From NCBI RefSeq assembly GCF_001514285.1, contig NZ_KQ949025.1:375571-439570 (forward strand): a stretch of DNA of 64,000 bases, read 5' to 3'. Of the stretch, positions 8,698 to 17,475 are shown piece after piece. Origin of the DNA: Streptomyces sp. DSM 15324. Lineage in GTDB: Bacteria > Actinomycetota > Actinomycetes > Streptomycetales > Streptomycetaceae. Position numbers and translations under genes: made by a program. Below the pieces are notes generated by a model. It searched no databases, was not told the DNA's origin, and worked only from the letters and a program-made list of their open reading frames with translations. Positions within the stretch are counted from its first letter, which is position 1. The number at the start of each line of letters is the position of its first letter.

Positions 8698-9664
8698 TCT
8701 CCTCCGCCGGGATGACCTCGATCTCGGCACCGAAGCCGTGCTCCGCGCAGAAGTCCAGCATCTCCTGCGTCTCCGCGATGCCGCCGATCATGGAACCGGC
8801 GAGGGTCTTGCCGCCGCCGATCACCGAGAACAGGTTGAGGGAGATCGGCTCCTCGGGGGCGCCCACGTTCACCAGCGCGCCCTGGGGCTTCAGCAGCGAC
8901 AGGTAGGCGTTGAAGTCCAGCGGGGCCGAGACCGTGGAGAGGAGCAGGTCGAAGGTGCCGCGCAGGTTCTGGAAGGTCTGCTCGTCGCTGGTGGCGTAGT
9001 AGTGGTCGGCGCCCAGCTTCAGGCCGTCGTCCTTCTTGCGCAGCGACTGCGACAGCACGGTCACCTCGGCGCCGAGCGCGTGCGCGATCTTGACGCCCAT
9101 GTGGCCGAGGCCGCCCATGCCGAGGATCGCGACCTTCTTGCCGGGCCCGGCGTTCCAGCGCTTCAGCGGGGAGTACGTGGTGATGCCGGCGCACAGCAGG
9201 GGGGCGGCGACATCGAGGGCGAGGCCGTCGGGGATGCGGACGGCGAAGTTCTCGTCGACGACGATCTTCTGGGCGTAGCCGCCGTAGGTGGGCTCGCCGT
9301 CCTTGCCTATGGCGTTGTACGTGCCGACGGAACCGCCGGTGCAGTACTGCTCCAGGCCGGCCTTGCAGTTGTCGCACTCGCGGCAGGAGTCGACGAGACA
9401 GCCGACGCCCACCCGGTCGCCGACGGCGTACTTGGTGACGCCGGGGCCGACCTCGGAGACGATGCCCGCGATCTCGTGGCCCGGGACCATCGGGAAGATC
9501 GCCTCGCCCCAGCCCTCGCGGGCCTGGTGGATGTCGGAGTGGCAGATGCCGGCGAACTTGATGTCGATCAGGACGTCGAACTCGCCGACCGGGCGGCGCT
9601 CGATCGTCGTGCGCTCCAGCGGAGCCTTGGCGGCGGGCGCGGCGTACGCGGCAACGGTGGTCAT
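8624..9664 (-). CDS. NAD(P)-dependent zinc alcohol dehydrogenase
   Basis: A 346-residue medium-chain dehydrogenase of the cinnamyl-alcohol-dehydrogenase/YahK type, interconverting alcohols and aldehydes with NAD(P)H. It has the catalytic zinc ligands GICHSDIH and GHEIAG, the structural zinc cysteine cluster [15 protein letters not shown], and the Rossmann motif GMGGLGHMG near residue 190. The length is typical. The start at 9664 is followed directly by family-like sequence. It is divergent from an XRE-family regulator (160-bp spacer), a common arrangement in which that regulator controls the dehydrogenase, although this is inference. Its 3' end lies inside a 24-bp tandem repeat. Confidence 0.93.
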   Translation of the reverse strand: MTTVAAYAAPAAKAPLERTTIERRPVGEFDVLIDIKFAGICHSDIHQAREGWGEAIFPMVPGHEIAGIVSEVGPGVTKYAVGDRVGVGCLVDSCRECDNCKAGLEQYCTGGSVGTYNAIGKDGEPTYGGYAQKIVVDENFAVRIPDGLALDVAAPLLCAGITTYSPLKRWNAGPGKKVAILGMGGLGHMGVKIAHALGAEVTVLSQSLRKKDDGLKLGADHYYATSDEQTFQNLRGTFDLLLSTVSAPLDFNAYLSLLKPQGALVNVGAPEEPISLNLFSVIGGGKTLAGSMIGGIAETQEMLDFCAEHGFGAEIEVIPAEEINDAYERVLSSDVRYRFVIDTATI

Positions 9665-9836
9665 GCCGGGGATCTCCTAGCGGGGGGGTAGTCGTCCCGG
9701 CCTGCCTTCCGGCCGGTACGACGTCCAGCGTGCCGCACCCGCGGCACTCCACCCAGGTCACGCTTCTGCGTACGTCTGCCGTGCCTACCACTGGCGGGGT
9801 CAGGATGATGGTCGTACGACCGTGAATACTGGACGC

Positions 9837-10739
9837 ATGGACGAACAGCCCGATTCCACCGGACCCGCCCTGGACCGGCGGGCCGAGCTGAGCGAGTTCC
9901 TGCGCACCCGGCGAGCCCGGCTCAAGCCGGAGGACGTGGGGCTGCCGGACTTCGGCCGCCACCGCCGGGTACCGGGACTGCGGCGCGAGGAGCTGGCGCA
10001 GCTGGCCGGTGTGTCGGTGGCGTACTACACCCGCCTCGAACAGGGCAACGGGCGGAACGTGTCGGCGGAGGTGCTGGACTCCATCGCCCGCGCGCTGCGG
10101 CTGACGGACGCCGAGCACGCCCACCTCACCCACCTCGCGAAGCCGAAGCACAAGAAGAAGCAGGCCGCACCCCAGCAGCAGGTACGGATGTCGTTGCGGC
10201 AGCTCCTCGACAGCATGGACGGCGTGCCCGCCTACGTCTTCGGGCGGCGCACGGACATCCTCGCCTGGAACCGGATGGCGGCCGCGCTCTTCGGCGACTG
10301 GGCGGAGCTGCCGGTGGCGGAGCGGAACTGGGCCCGGCTGGCGTTCCTGAGGCCCGACTACCGCGACCTGTTCGTGGACTGGGAGCAGAAGGCGATCGAC
10401 ATCGTCTGCGGTCTGCGCATGAACGCCGGCTGCTATCCCGACGACCCGCGCCTGTCCGCCCTCGTCGGTGAACTCTCCGTCAAGAGCGAGGAGTTCCGGC
10501 GGCTGTGGGCGACCCACGACGTGAAGGAGAAGAGCCACGGCGTGAAGCGGCTGCGCCACCCGCTCGTCGGCGAGTTCTCCCTCAACTTCGAGAGCTTCCC
10601 GCTCCCGGACGACGGAGACCTGGCGCTGGTGACGTACCACGCGGAGCCGGGCTCCGCCTCGGCGGAGGCGCTGCGCCTGCTGGCGGCCTGGGGGACGGAC
10701 GCGACGCGGGCGGGCTCTCAGGCGTCGCCGTCGGCCTGA
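9837..10739 (+). CDS. XRE-family regulator with MmyB-like ligand domain
   Basis: A 300-residue DNA-binding protein. Residues 10-90 form a helix-turn-helix domain (RRARLKPEDVGLP, then VPGLRREELAQLAGVSVAYYTRLEQG, a recognition-helix pattern). Residues about 110-290 match the MmyB-like ligand-binding fold (AYVFGRRTDILAWNRMAAALFGDW, LRPDYRDLFVDWE, HPLVGEFSLNFESF). Such proteins often sit divergently to oxidoreductase genes, as here with the alcohol dehydrogenase, and are thought to sense small hydrophobic ligands. I use ATG 9837; a GTG five codons upstream is possible. Its last 22 bp overlap the convergent monooxygenase gene. Confidence 0.9.
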   Translation: MDEQPDSTGPALDRRAELSEFLRTRRARLKPEDVGLPDFGRHRRVPGLRREELAQLAGVSVAYYTRLEQGNGRNVSAEVLDSIARALRLTDAEHAHLTHLAKPKHKKKQAAPQQQVRMSLRQLLDSMDGVPAYVFGRRTDILAWNRMAAALFGDWAELPVAERNWARLAFLRPDYRDLFVDWEQKAIDIVCGLRMNAGCYPDDPRLSALVGELSVKSEEFRRLWATHDVKEKSHGVKRLRHPLVGEFSLNFESFPLPDDGDLALVTYHAEPGSASAEALRLLAAWGTDATRAGSQASPSA

Positions 10740-11077
10740 TACGCCGGAGCCGAACCCGCTCCGCGTACGGCCGTGACCTTGTAGTGCCGCATCTCCTCTA
10801 TGGCGGCGACGTACGGCCGGATCTCGGCGAGGAAGGCCGGGAACAGGTCCGACCTCCGGAACCCCTGGAGGTGGTCCTCGGTGGACGTCCAGGTGATCCG
10901 CAGGATGAAGTGCTCGAAGTCCTCCTCGCAGCGGGCCAGCTCGTAGTCGACGCAGTGCGGGGAGGCCGCGAGGTGGACCGCGGCGCGGGTGTAGGCGGCG
11001 AGGAACTCGGCCGAGCGTTCCTCGGAGATGCGGTAGCGGATGTATTCGAGGGTGGTGGCTGCTTCGGGTGCCGTCAT
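10718..11077 (-). CDS. Antibiotic biosynthesis monooxygenase (ABM) domain protein
   Basis: A 119-residue single-domain protein of the dimeric alpha+beta-barrel ABM family: EYIRYRISEERSAEFLAAY at the N-terminus, HCVDYELARCEEDFEHFILRITWTS in the core, and HLQGFRRSDLFPAF. Family members oxidise quinols or degrade haem without bound cofactors, but many are uncharacterised, so the substrate here is unknown. It overlaps the 3' end of the convergent XRE regulator by 22 bp and lies just downstream of the DUF397 gene on the same strand (21-bp gap), possibly in one transcript with that cluster. Confidence 0.85.
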   Translation of the reverse strand: MTAPEAATTLEYIRYRISEERSAEFLAAYTRAAVHLAASPHCVDYELARCEEDFEHFILRITWTSTEDHLQGFRRSDLFPAFLAEIRPYVAAIEEMRHYKVTAVRGAGSAPAYQADGDA

Positions 11078-11098
11078 GGAATTCCGGTGTGTGTGCGC

Positions 11099-11302
11099 TC
11101 AGCGCTCACCGATCGCCGCGAGGAAGGGTGCCCAGGCGGTGGGGGTGAGGAGGAGGACGGGGCCGTGGGGGGTCTTGGAGTCCCGGATGGGGACGAGGTG
11201 GGGGATGTTGACGGCGACTTCGACGCAGTTGCCGCCGCTTTCATTGCTGTAGCTGCTTCTCAGCCAGTGCGCGTCACTCAAGTCGATCCGGTTGCTTGCC
11301 AT
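11099..11302 (-). CDS. DUF397 domain protein (WhiJ-locus partner)
   Basis: A 67-residue DUF397 protein with the hallmark pattern WLRSSYSNESGGNCVEVA, then VPIRDSKTPHGPVL and a terminal WAPFLAAI. These small acidic proteins occur next to XRE-DUF5753 regulators across streptomycetes, as at the whiJ and abaA loci, and are thought to act with that regulator. Its start overlaps the end of the upstream regulator gene by 29 bp, so the two are translationally coupled. Confidence 0.93.
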   Translation of the reverse strand: MASNRIDLSDAHWLRSSYSNESGGNCVEVAVNIPHLVPIRDSKTPHGPVLLLTPTAWAPFLAAIGER

Positions 11303-12137
11303 TTCGATAATCCTCTGCCGCAGCCTTGATCATGGCGAGGGACGTGTCTGGTGACAGCGCGACGGCCCTGAGCCGATCGTATGCCTTGCGGTACTCCTGC
11401 ACGAGGCCAGGATCATCGATCGTATCCCCGCTGAAGGACGCCTCGGTGTAGACGAGTGGCGGGGCCTCCGGAAACGTCATGACCATGATGGAGGCGGCCA
11501 TCAGGGGGTACGCCCCTCGTTTCCGCGGAACGATCTGCGGAGTGATCCGGCGCCGGTCCGCCAGCTCGACGATCCGGTCCAGCTGTTCCGCCATGTCAGG
11601 ATCCGCCAGAAGCGGACTGCGGATCAGCGATTCACTCAGGACCACCCAGTACTCGGGAGTGTGATGGTCCGCCTCGAAAAGGCCGGCCCGCGCCATTCGG
11701 GCACTGACCTTCTCCTCCACCTCGGCGTCGAGGGACAAGGGGAGCCCGGCCAGAATCACGGCGCGTGCGTACGCCGGGGTCTGGAGCAGCCCCGGCAGCA
11801 GTGTCGGGCACCACTCCTCGATCGTCGCGGCGTGCTTCTCCGCTTCCAGAACCTTCTCGAAATACTCGGCGTGCCCCGCCCTGCGGGCCTTCCGCACGTC
11901 CTCACAATGCCGCTCGAAGAACCCGTCAGTCCCCAGCACCCGATCCGCGTGCCGCGCCAGATCGAGCGGCATCCTCCGCTCGCCGTGCTCGATGTCGCTG
12001 AGGTACGTCTTGCCGTAGAAGCTGCCTTCGAGGAACGCGTCCAACGACAGTCCCGCCGCCTCCCGCTTCCACCGCAACTCCTTGCCGTAGAAGGTCGGAA
12101 CGCTCATCGAGCCGTCAATGTCCTTGCCGCGGGCCAC
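11274..12137 (-). CDS. XRE-DUF5753 regulator (WhiJ-like)
   Basis: A 287-residue regulator. Residues about 15-75 are a helix-turn-helix domain (YGKELRWKREAAGLSLDAF and YGKTYLSDIEHGERRM). Residues 100-285 are DUF5753, with the typical LLPGLLQTPAYARAV motif, RRITPQIVPRKRGAYPLM, and the C-terminal LRAVALSPDTSLAMIKAAAEDY. WhiJ-family regulators act in development and antibiotic production, usually with a DUF397 partner. The gene overlaps the DUF397 start and is divergent from a small gene and an ATP-binding protein gene, completing a classical four-gene cluster. A methionine at residue 11 is an alternative start. Confidence 0.92.
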   Translation of the reverse strand: MARGKDIDGSMSVPTFYGKELRWKREAAGLSLDAFLEGSFYGKTYLSDIEHGERRMPLDLARHADRVLGTDGFFERHCEDVRKARRAGHAEYFEKVLEAEKHAATIEEWCPTLLPGLLQTPAYARAVILAGLPLSLDAEVEEKVSARMARAGLFEADHHTPEYWVVLSESLIRSPLLADPDMAEQLDRIVELADRRRITPQIVPRKRGAYPLMAASIMVMTFPEAPPLVYTEASFSGDTIDDPGLVQEYRKAYDRLRAVALSPDTSLAMIKAAAEDYRNGKQPDRLE

Positions 12138-12244
12138 CGCTCACCCTCCTCCGCCGAACGGATCGCGAACGCGAAACGTCTTTCACGGTAGCCAGCGGGG
12201 AAGTATTCTGTGAGCGTTTCGTCACAGTAAGCACAGGAGAGCCC

Positions 12245-12448
12245 GTGGCCACCCCCGACGACTCGATCGCCTGCGTGGAGGAACTCCGCGCCGCCCTCGC
12301 CCTGCACGGCATCACCCTGCCCTCCCTCCGGATCGACCTGCCGACGTTCACCTCCCCCTACCGCCAGACCCTGGTGGCACTCGGGAACTGCAACCCCGCC
12401 GTCGCCCGCGACCTCGCCGCCCTCCTCAGGAAGGCCGCCGAGCAGTGA
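12245..12448 (+). CDS. Small conserved hypothetical protein of WhiJ/AbaA-type cluster
   Basis: A 67-residue protein starting at GTG 12245, preceded by AGGAGA about 8 nt upstream. The sequence CVEELRAALALHGITLPSLRIDLPTF...LVALGNCNPAVARDLAALL is of a type commonly found before AbaA/WhiJ-locus HATPase genes in Streptomyces. There is no membrane segment or known catalytic motif. Its TGA overlaps the GTG start of the ATP-binding protein gene by 4 bp, indicating translational coupling. Function unknown. Confidence 0.8.
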   Translation: MATPDDSIACVEELRAALALHGITLPSLRIDLPTFTSPYRQTLVALGNCNPAVARDLAALLRKAAEQ

Positions 12449-12840
12449 CCTTCGAACTCAGCCTCCTCGCCACCCCGAAGTCGGTCCCCGACCTCCGCGA
12501 CCGGCTCCGCCGGCACAGTCACGACGTGCGCCTCTGCCTGAGCGAACTGCTGACGAACGTCATCGACCACCTCGGCGAGGGCACCCCGGTGACGGTCCGC
12601 GTCACCGGCCCGTCGTACGGCCGTACCCGTATCGAAGTCACGGACCCCGAACCCCGTGCCCTGCCCGTCCCCCTCCAGGCGGCGACCACCGCGGAGTCCG
12701 GCCGGGGGCTCGCCCTGCTCGACGCGCTCGCGGAGAGGTGGGGCGTCGAGCAGGGGGCGGACCGCAAGACCGTCTGGTGCGAGGTGGCGGAGTCGTCGGG
12801 TCACCGCGTCAGGAAGACGCCGCGTTCTCCTTCACCGTGA
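12445..12840 (+). CDS. RsbW/SpoIIAB-like ATP-binding protein (HATPase_c_2)
   Basis: A 131-residue GHKL-type ATP-binding protein similar to anti-sigma-factor kinases. The N-box is LCLSELLTNVIDHLGEG (residues 31-47) and the G-box is ESGRGLALLDALAERWGV. The ATP-binding elements are present, but partner specificity is unknown. Coupled by a GTGA overlap to the small gene upstream and divergent from the XRE-DUF5753/DUF397 pair, it likely contributes to one regulatory module. The last 32 bp overlap the convergent ABC ATPase gene. Confidence 0.88.
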   Translation: MTFELSLLATPKSVPDLRDRLRRHSHDVRLCLSELLTNVIDHLGEGTPVTVRVTGPSYGRTRIEVTDPEPRALPVPLQAATTAESGRGLALLDALAERWGVEQGADRKTVWCEVAESSGHRVRKTPRSPSP

Positions 12841-13495
12841 TCCTGCCCTTGCGGATGGTCGCCAGACGCGGCGCCTTCTTCGCGATCGCCGAGTCGTGGG
12901 TGACCATGATGAAGGTCAGCCCCAGCTCCTTCCACATGCGCTCCAGGACCTCCATGATCTCGTCGCGCATGCTCTCGTCGAGGTTGCCGGTCGGCTCGTC
13001 GGCCAGGAGTACCTTCGGCTGCTTCACGAGCGCCCGCGCGATCGCGACGCGCTGCTGCTGGCCGCCGGACAGCTCCGAGGGGAGGTGGCCGAGGCGCTCG
13101 CCGAGGCCCACCGACGCCAGCGCCTCCGCCGCCCGTTCACGCCGGTCCTTGACCTTGACGCCCAGGGGGACGAGGGCCGTCTCGACGTTCTCCTGGGCCG
13201 TGAGCGTCGGGATGAGGTTGAACGACTGGAAGACGAAGCCGATGTTCTCGCTGCGGACCTTCGTCAGCTTGGCCTCGGAGAGTTTCGCGAGGTCGGTGCC
13301 GTCGAGGACGACCTCGCCCTCGGAGGGGCGGTCGAGGCCGCCGAGCATCTGGAGCAGCGTGGACTTGCCGCCGCCGGTGGGGCCCTGGATGACCAGGCGG
13401 TCGCCGTCGGCGATGGTCAGGTCGACGCCGTCGAGGGCGTGGACGGTGTCCTTGCCGCGGGTGTAGCGCTTGGTGACGCCTCTGAGTTCGTACAT
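12809..13495 (-). CDS. ABC transporter ATP-binding protein, MacB/LolD type
   Basis: A 228-residue ABC ATPase with complete motifs: Walker A GPTGGGKST near residue 38-46, Q-loop VFQSFN, signature LSGGQQQR, Walker B VLLADEPTGNLDE and the H-switch THD. The sequence type is that of the MacB/LolD subgroup that energises export or mechanotransmission through an FtsX-like permease. The permease gene lies immediately upstream on the same strand (45-bp gap), so the two form one exporter operon, permease first. Substrate unknown. Confidence 0.93.
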   Translation of the reverse strand: MYELRGVTKRYTRGKDTVHALDGVDLTIADGDRLVIQGPTGGGKSTLLQMLGGLDRPSEGEVVLDGTDLAKLSEAKLTKVRSENIGFVFQSFNLIPTLTAQENVETALVPLGVKVKDRRERAAEALASVGLGERLGHLPSELSGGQQQRVAIARALVKQPKVLLADEPTGNLDESMRDEIMEVLERMWKELGLTFIMVTHDSAIAKKAPRLATIRKGRITVKENAASS

Positions 13496-13540
13496 GGTGG
13501 AGTCAACTCCCGGAGTTCGTAAGGGGCCGGCTGGGCGGGA

Positions 13541-15007
13541 CTACTCGACTCGGCGCAGGGCGTCCGCCGGGCGGAGTCGTGAGGCCCGCCAGCCGCCGAA
13601 CGCGCCCGCGATCAGGCCGCCCGCCACCGCCAGGCCCACCGCGACGGCCACCGTCGTGACGCTGACCGGTGCCGTGAGGGCCACGTCGAGGGTCTTGGCG
13701 GCGGCGCGGCCGGGGCCGCCGAAGCCGCCGCCACCGCCACCGCCGAAGCCGCCCTGTCCCCTGGCACCACCGCCGCCGCCCAGGGAGGCTTCCAGGGTGG
13801 GGCTGACGGCCGTCACGGCGTACGCGCCGGCGAGGCCCAGGGCGATGCCGAGGGCGCCGCCGAGCAGGCCGTTGACCATGGCCTCGCCGACGACCTGGCC
13901 GGTGACCCGGCGGGACTTCCAGCCCAGGGCCTTGAGCGTGCCGAACTCGCGGACGCGCCGGGAGACCGCGGAGGAGGTCAGCAGGCCGGCGACCAGGAAG
14001 GCCGCGACGAGGACGGCGACGGACAGCCACTTGCCGACGCTGGTGGCGAGGGAGGAGGCCGTGGAGAGGGAGCCGGAGACGGTGTCCGCGAGGTCGGCGG
14101 AGGTCGTCACCGTCGTACCCGAGACGTTCTTCTGGATCGCGGACTTGACGCTGCCGATCTTCTGCGAGTCGGTCGCCTTGACGTAGATCGTGGTGACCTT
14201 GCTCTTCGAGTCGCTGATCGTCTGGGCCTGCGTCAGCGGGATGTAGACGTCGGCGGCGGAGTCGCCGCTGTCGGCCGTGGCGATGCCGATCACCTTGAAC
14301 CCGACGCTCTTGATCGTGACGGTCGAGCCGACCTTGAGCTTCTTCTCCTTGGCGTACGCCGAGTCGACGACGGCGACCTCGGCGTCGGCCTCCGAGGTCG
14401 TGAAGGCACGACCGCTGGTGATCTTGGAGGAGGTCAGCGGGCCGAGGCCGGGCCGGGTGACGTCGGTGCCGAAGACGGAGTAGCTGTTGACGTCGAAGTC
14501 GGCGCCGCCGCCCCGCACTTCACCCTGCGGCCGGCCGCCGCCCTGACCACCGCCTGGACCACCCTGCTGCCCGCCGCCGTTCTGCTGGAACTGGCCGCGG
14601 GTGAACTGGCCGCTGACCTTGATCACCTGGAGGCTCAGTCCGCCGACCGCGTCCGCGACGCCGCTCTGCCCGCCGACCTCGGAGACGGTGGTGGTCGCGA
14701 GGGTCTGGAAGCCCTGGACCAGGACGCGGTCGGTGCTCTGCTCCTCGTCGGAGTCGCTGTCCCGCGCGTCGAACTGGAAGCGCGGGCGGTCCGAGGCGCT
14801 CGCGGTGGGCGAGGCGGCCTTGGTGACCGTCATGTCCGTACCCAGGCCGTAGAGGCTCTGCAGGACCTTGTCCTGGGCCTTGCCCATACCGGAGGACACG
14901 GAGGAGACCACGATGACCAGCGCGATGCCCAGCGCCAGTCCGGAGGCGACGACGAGGGCCGCCTTTCTGCGGCGGCGCAGCTCGCGCCTCAGGTAGGTGA
15001 AGAACAT
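13541..15007 (-). CDS. MacB/FtsX-type ABC transporter permease
   Basis: A 488-residue membrane protein. The N-terminal helix follows MFFTYLRRELRRRRKAAL (residues 20-45), then a large extracytoplasmic MacB-like domain to about residue 350, then three transmembrane helices forming the FtsX domain (WLSVAVLVAAFLVAGLL, LGGALGIALGLAGAYAV and a last AVGLAVAGGLIAGAFGGW). A glycine-rich insert (GFGGGGGGGFGG) precedes the last helix, in the external loop, and another Gly/Gln-rich patch lies near 140-165. The start is set at 15007 because upstream frame sequence is not protein-like; no clear ribosome-binding site is seen. Partner of the ATPase at 12809-13495. Confidence 0.9.
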   Translation of the reverse strand: MFFTYLRRELRRRRKAALVVASGLALGIALVIVVSSVSSGMGKAQDKVLQSLYGLGTDMTVTKAASPTASASDRPRFQFDARDSDSDEEQSTDRVLVQGFQTLATTTVSEVGGQSGVADAVGGLSLQVIKVSGQFTRGQFQQNGGGQQGGPGGGQGGGRPQGEVRGGGADFDVNSYSVFGTDVTRPGLGPLTSSKITSGRAFTTSEADAEVAVVDSAYAKEKKLKVGSTVTIKSVGFKVIGIATADSGDSAADVYIPLTQAQTISDSKSKVTTIYVKATDSQKIGSVKSAIQKNVSGTTVTTSADLADTVSGSLSTASSLATSVGKWLSVAVLVAAFLVAGLLTSSAVSRRVREFGTLKALGWKSRRVTGQVVGEAMVNGLLGGALGIALGLAGAYAVTAVSPTLEASLGGGGGARGQGGFGGGGGGGFGGPGRAAAKTLDVALTAPVSVTTVAVAVGLAVAGGLIAGAFGGWRASRLRPADALRRVE

Positions 15008-15093
15008 GCGCCGCAAGGTAGGTACGGCGCGTGATGACTCCATAAGGCAGCAATAAGAGGAGCATGAGAAGGCTGTGGTCGCCCTCGGAAACA

Positions 15094-15121
15094 CCGATGC
15101 CGCCCCGAGGGGCGGCATCGG
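15094..15121 (-). terminator. Hairpin terminator after the L,D-transpeptidase gene
   Basis: A 13-bp perfect inverted repeat (CCGATGCCGCCCC and its complement, two bases between) begins 23 bp beyond the transpeptidase stop codon. Confidence 0.65.
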
Positions 15122-15143
15122 AAAGCTGGAGGCTGACCAGGGA

Positions 15144-16391
15144 TCAGACGGCCGAACCGGCCTTCCACTGGGCCCAGTCCATGTTCCAGCCGTTGAGGCC
15201 GTTGTCGGGGGCCACCGTCTTGTCGCCGGTGTTCTTGACGACCACGACGTCACCGATGATCGAGTTGGTGTAGAACCACGCGGCCGGGGTGCTCGGGTCG
15301 TTGGCGCCCTTGGTGTCGGACAGGCCCACGCAGCCGTGGCTGGTGTTCACCGCGCCGAAGATCGACTTCGCGCCCCAGTAGTTGCCGTGCACGAAGGTGC
15401 CCGAGGTGGTCAGGCGCATGGCGTGCGGGACGTCCTTGATGTCGTACTCGCCCTTGCCGTCGTCGTCGGTGAAGCCGACCGTCGCGCCGTTCATCCGGGT
15501 CTCCTTGAACTTCTCGGAGATCACCATCTGGCCTTCGTACGTCTTGTTGTCGGGTGAACCGGCGGAGATCGGGATGGTCTTGACGACCTTGCCGTCCTGC
15601 GTGACCTTCATCTGCTTGGTCTGCGCGTCGACGGTGGTGACCTGGTTGCGGCCGATCTTGAAGGTGACCGTCTTCTGCTGGACGCCGACGACACCCTTGG
15701 CACCCTCGACACCGTCGAGCGCCAGCTTCAGCGTGACGGTGGAGTTCTCCTTCCAGTAGTCCTCGGGACGGCAGTCCATGCGGACGGTGGAGAACCAGTG
15801 GCAGACGACCTCCTGGCCGCTGCTGGAGGTGACGGTGATGCCCTTCTGCACGTCCGCCTTGTTGGTGATCTCCTTGTTGAAGTTGATCGAGACGGGCATG
15901 CCGACGCCGACGGTCGAGCCGTCCTCGGGCGTGAAGTTGGCTATGAAGCTGTTGTCCGGGGAGACCGTGGTGAAGGACGCGTTCTCGTGGGCCGCCAGGC
16001 CCTTGGAGTCCTTCGCGCTGGCGGCGACCTTGTAGGTGGTCGAGCGCTCCAGCTGGGCGTTCGGCTTCCAGCTGGTCTTGTCGGCGGAGAGCGTGCCCTC
16101 GACGGCGGTGCCCTCGGCGGTGGTCATCGTCACCGCGGTGAGCGTGCCCTTGCTCACCGTGACGGCCGCCGAGTTGTTGATGGAGGCGTTGTTCGAGCCG
16201 TCCGCGGGTGTGATCTTGATCTGCGCCTCGGAGGACTTCTTGGCCGCCGCCTCGTCGGCCTTCGCCTGCGAGGAGCTGTCCTTGCCGTCCGAGGCGCTGC
16301 TGTCGCCGCTGGAACACGCGGTCAGCATCAGCACACCGCCGAGCAGTGCGGACGCCGTCATCAGACCTCGGCGCCGCCTACTGTCCGTCAT
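15144..16391 (-). CDS. L,D-transpeptidase lipoprotein (YkuD domain, Ig-like)
   Basis: A 415-residue exported enzyme expected to form 3-3 cross-links in peptidoglycan. The signal peptide ends in the lipobox LTAC (Cys about residue 25), so it is lipid-anchored. It is followed by a Ser/Asp/Lys linker and two Ig-like beta domains (ITPADGSNNASINN; NFTPEDGSTVGVGMP). The C-terminal YkuD catalytic domain has the hallmark HGNYW and SHGCVGLSD with the catalytic cysteine. I use ATG 16391 because GGAGAAG lies 6 nt upstream; an ATG five codons earlier (16406) is the alternative. A hairpin terminator follows the gene. Confidence 0.93.
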   Translation of the reverse strand: MTDSRRRRGLMTASALLGGVLMLTACSSGDSSASDGKDSSSQAKADEAAAKKSSEAQIKITPADGSNNASINNSAAVTVSKGTLTAVTMTTAEGTAVEGTLSADKTSWKPNAQLERSTTYKVAASAKDSKGLAAHENASFTTVSPDNSFIANFTPEDGSTVGVGMPVSINFNKEITNKADVQKGITVTSSSGQEVVCHWFSTVRMDCRPEDYWKENSTVTLKLALDGVEGAKGVVGVQQKTVTFKIGRNQVTTVDAQTKQMKVTQDGKVVKTIPISAGSPDNKTYEGQMVISEKFKETRMNGATVGFTDDDGKGEYDIKDVPHAMRLTTSGTFVHGNYWGAKSIFGAVNTSHGCVGLSDTKGANDPSTPAAWFYTNSIIGDVVVVKNTGDKTVAPDNGLNGWNMDWAQWKAGSAV

Positions 16392-16569
16392 CACACGCTT
16401 CTCCATCGTTGCCGATTCCCTGAAACCCCGAGAGTCCCCGTCGAGAGTCCCCGCAGTCCCCCTTGAAAAACTTAAACGCTGCGACCGGTCGGCCCCGTTC
16501 CACGTTCTCGGAATGTGTGGGGCACGCCACGTCCACGGGGACGGGTGGTGCGGAGGTCGGTCCGTGCGT

Positions 16570-16950
16570 CTACCGAGACGGCGACATCCCGGGCGGCGGT
16601 TGCAGGTCGTCCTCACCGCCGTCGCCGTACTCGTCCTCGCCATCATCGTCGTACGGACCCCACTCAGGCGAGTCCGGGTCGAAATCGATCTGCTCCGCGG
16701 ACCAGGAGGCCCGGTGGAGCTCCACCCCTGGCACCTCGCTGACCAGGTCGAACGGATCCACGAGATACGCGATCGCCTCGGCGGTGTCTTCCGTCACAGC
16801 GCTCCGGGCGTGGACGCGCTCGGCGTCCGGAAGTTCGGGATCGCCCTCGATCCGCCCGACCGCCGCCCCGGTCAGCTCGTCCGGGTCGCGCACCTCCACC
16901 ACCAGGTCAACCCGAACCCGTACAAAACGTGACGTCTCCTCAGTGCTCAT
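16570..16950 (-). CDS. Acidic hypothetical protein
   Basis: A 126-residue soluble protein. The first half is alternating beta-like sequence (RFVRVRVDLVVEVRDPDELTGAAV), and the C-terminal 40 residues are very acidic (ending DDDGEDEYGDGGEDD before a short PPPG tail). No motif is recognised. It is divergent from the sortase-type gene to its right, and codon use is normal for the window, which supports a real gene. Confidence 0.7.
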   Translation of the reverse strand: MSTEETSRFVRVRVDLVVEVRDPDELTGAAVGRIEGDPELPDAERVHARSAVTEDTAEAIAYLVDPFDLVSEVPGVELHRASWSAEQIDFDPDSPEWGPYDDDGEDEYGDGGEDDLQPPPGMSPSR

Positions 16951-17058
16951 GCCCGGAGCGTACGGCTCACAGCTCCCGCAACTTTCCCGCGACCCGCGCC
17001 TTCACTAGCATCGGGGCCCAGGGCTAATTCGCCAGCGCCACAAGGGGATCGATATCCG

Positions 17059-17433
17059 GTGTCATCCGCTCGCCGTCCGTTGCTGACCGCCACCGCCGCG
17101 GGCACCCTGCTGGGCGCCCTGTGGTTCGTCCCGTCCGCCAACGCGACCCAGGACACCGCGGCCAGAACCGGGACGACGACGCAGGTCACAGCGCAGGCGC
17201 GGGCCGCGTCCAGGACGACGGCGACGGAGGCGATCACCGCGTCGGCCCACTCCTCCACCACCGCGTCGACCGAGGCGTCGACCGACGCGGCGACCACGTC
17301 CGACGACGGCACGCGGCTCGCCGACACCGGAAGCTTCGACACCACTCCCTATGTGGTCGGCGGAACCACCCTGCTCGCGCTGGGCGCCGGTTTCGTCGTG
17401 TATTCGGTTCGCCGCGAACGCCTCGGTTTTTGA
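17059..17433 (+). CDS. Surface protein with LAXTG-type sortase signal
   Basis: A 124-residue exported protein. It has an N-terminal signal peptide (to about residue 30, cleavage after SANA), a Thr/Ser/Ala-rich stalk of some 60 residues, then LADTG followed by a hydrophobic helix (VVGGTTLLALGAGFVVYSV) and a positive RRERLGF tail. This is the cell-wall sorting architecture; streptomycete class E sortases prefer LAXTG, which LADTG fits. GTG 17059 follows AAGGGG about 11 nt upstream. The low-complexity stalk suggests a spacer rather than an enzyme. Role unknown. Confidence 0.8.
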   Translation: MSSARRPLLTATAAGTLLGALWFVPSANATQDTAARTGTTTQVTAQARAASRTTATEAITASAHSSTTASTEASTDAATTSDDGTRLADTGSFDTTPYVVGGTTLLALGAGFVVYSVRRERLGF

Positions 17434-17439
17434 AATCAC

Positions 17440-17469
17440 TTGACTGTTCTTTGACAGGCGTTTCATAGT
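17440..17469 (+). promoter_or_regulatory. Candidate housekeeping promoter, leaderless transcript
   Basis: TTGACT (17440-17445) and TCATAG (17463-17468) are spaced by 17 bp, matching a sigma-70-type promoter. The ATG of the lipoprotein follows only 7 nt after the -10 element, so transcription should begin at or next to the start codon. No Shine-Dalgarno is present, consistent with a leaderless mRNA. Confidence 0.55.
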
Positions 17470-17475
17470 CCGCCC

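Noticed and set aside
13541..15253. Longer N-terminus for the ABC permease
   Set aside because: The first 82 codons of that frame are Pro/Ser/Arg-rich and overlap the transpeptidase terminator; family-like sequence begins at 15007.
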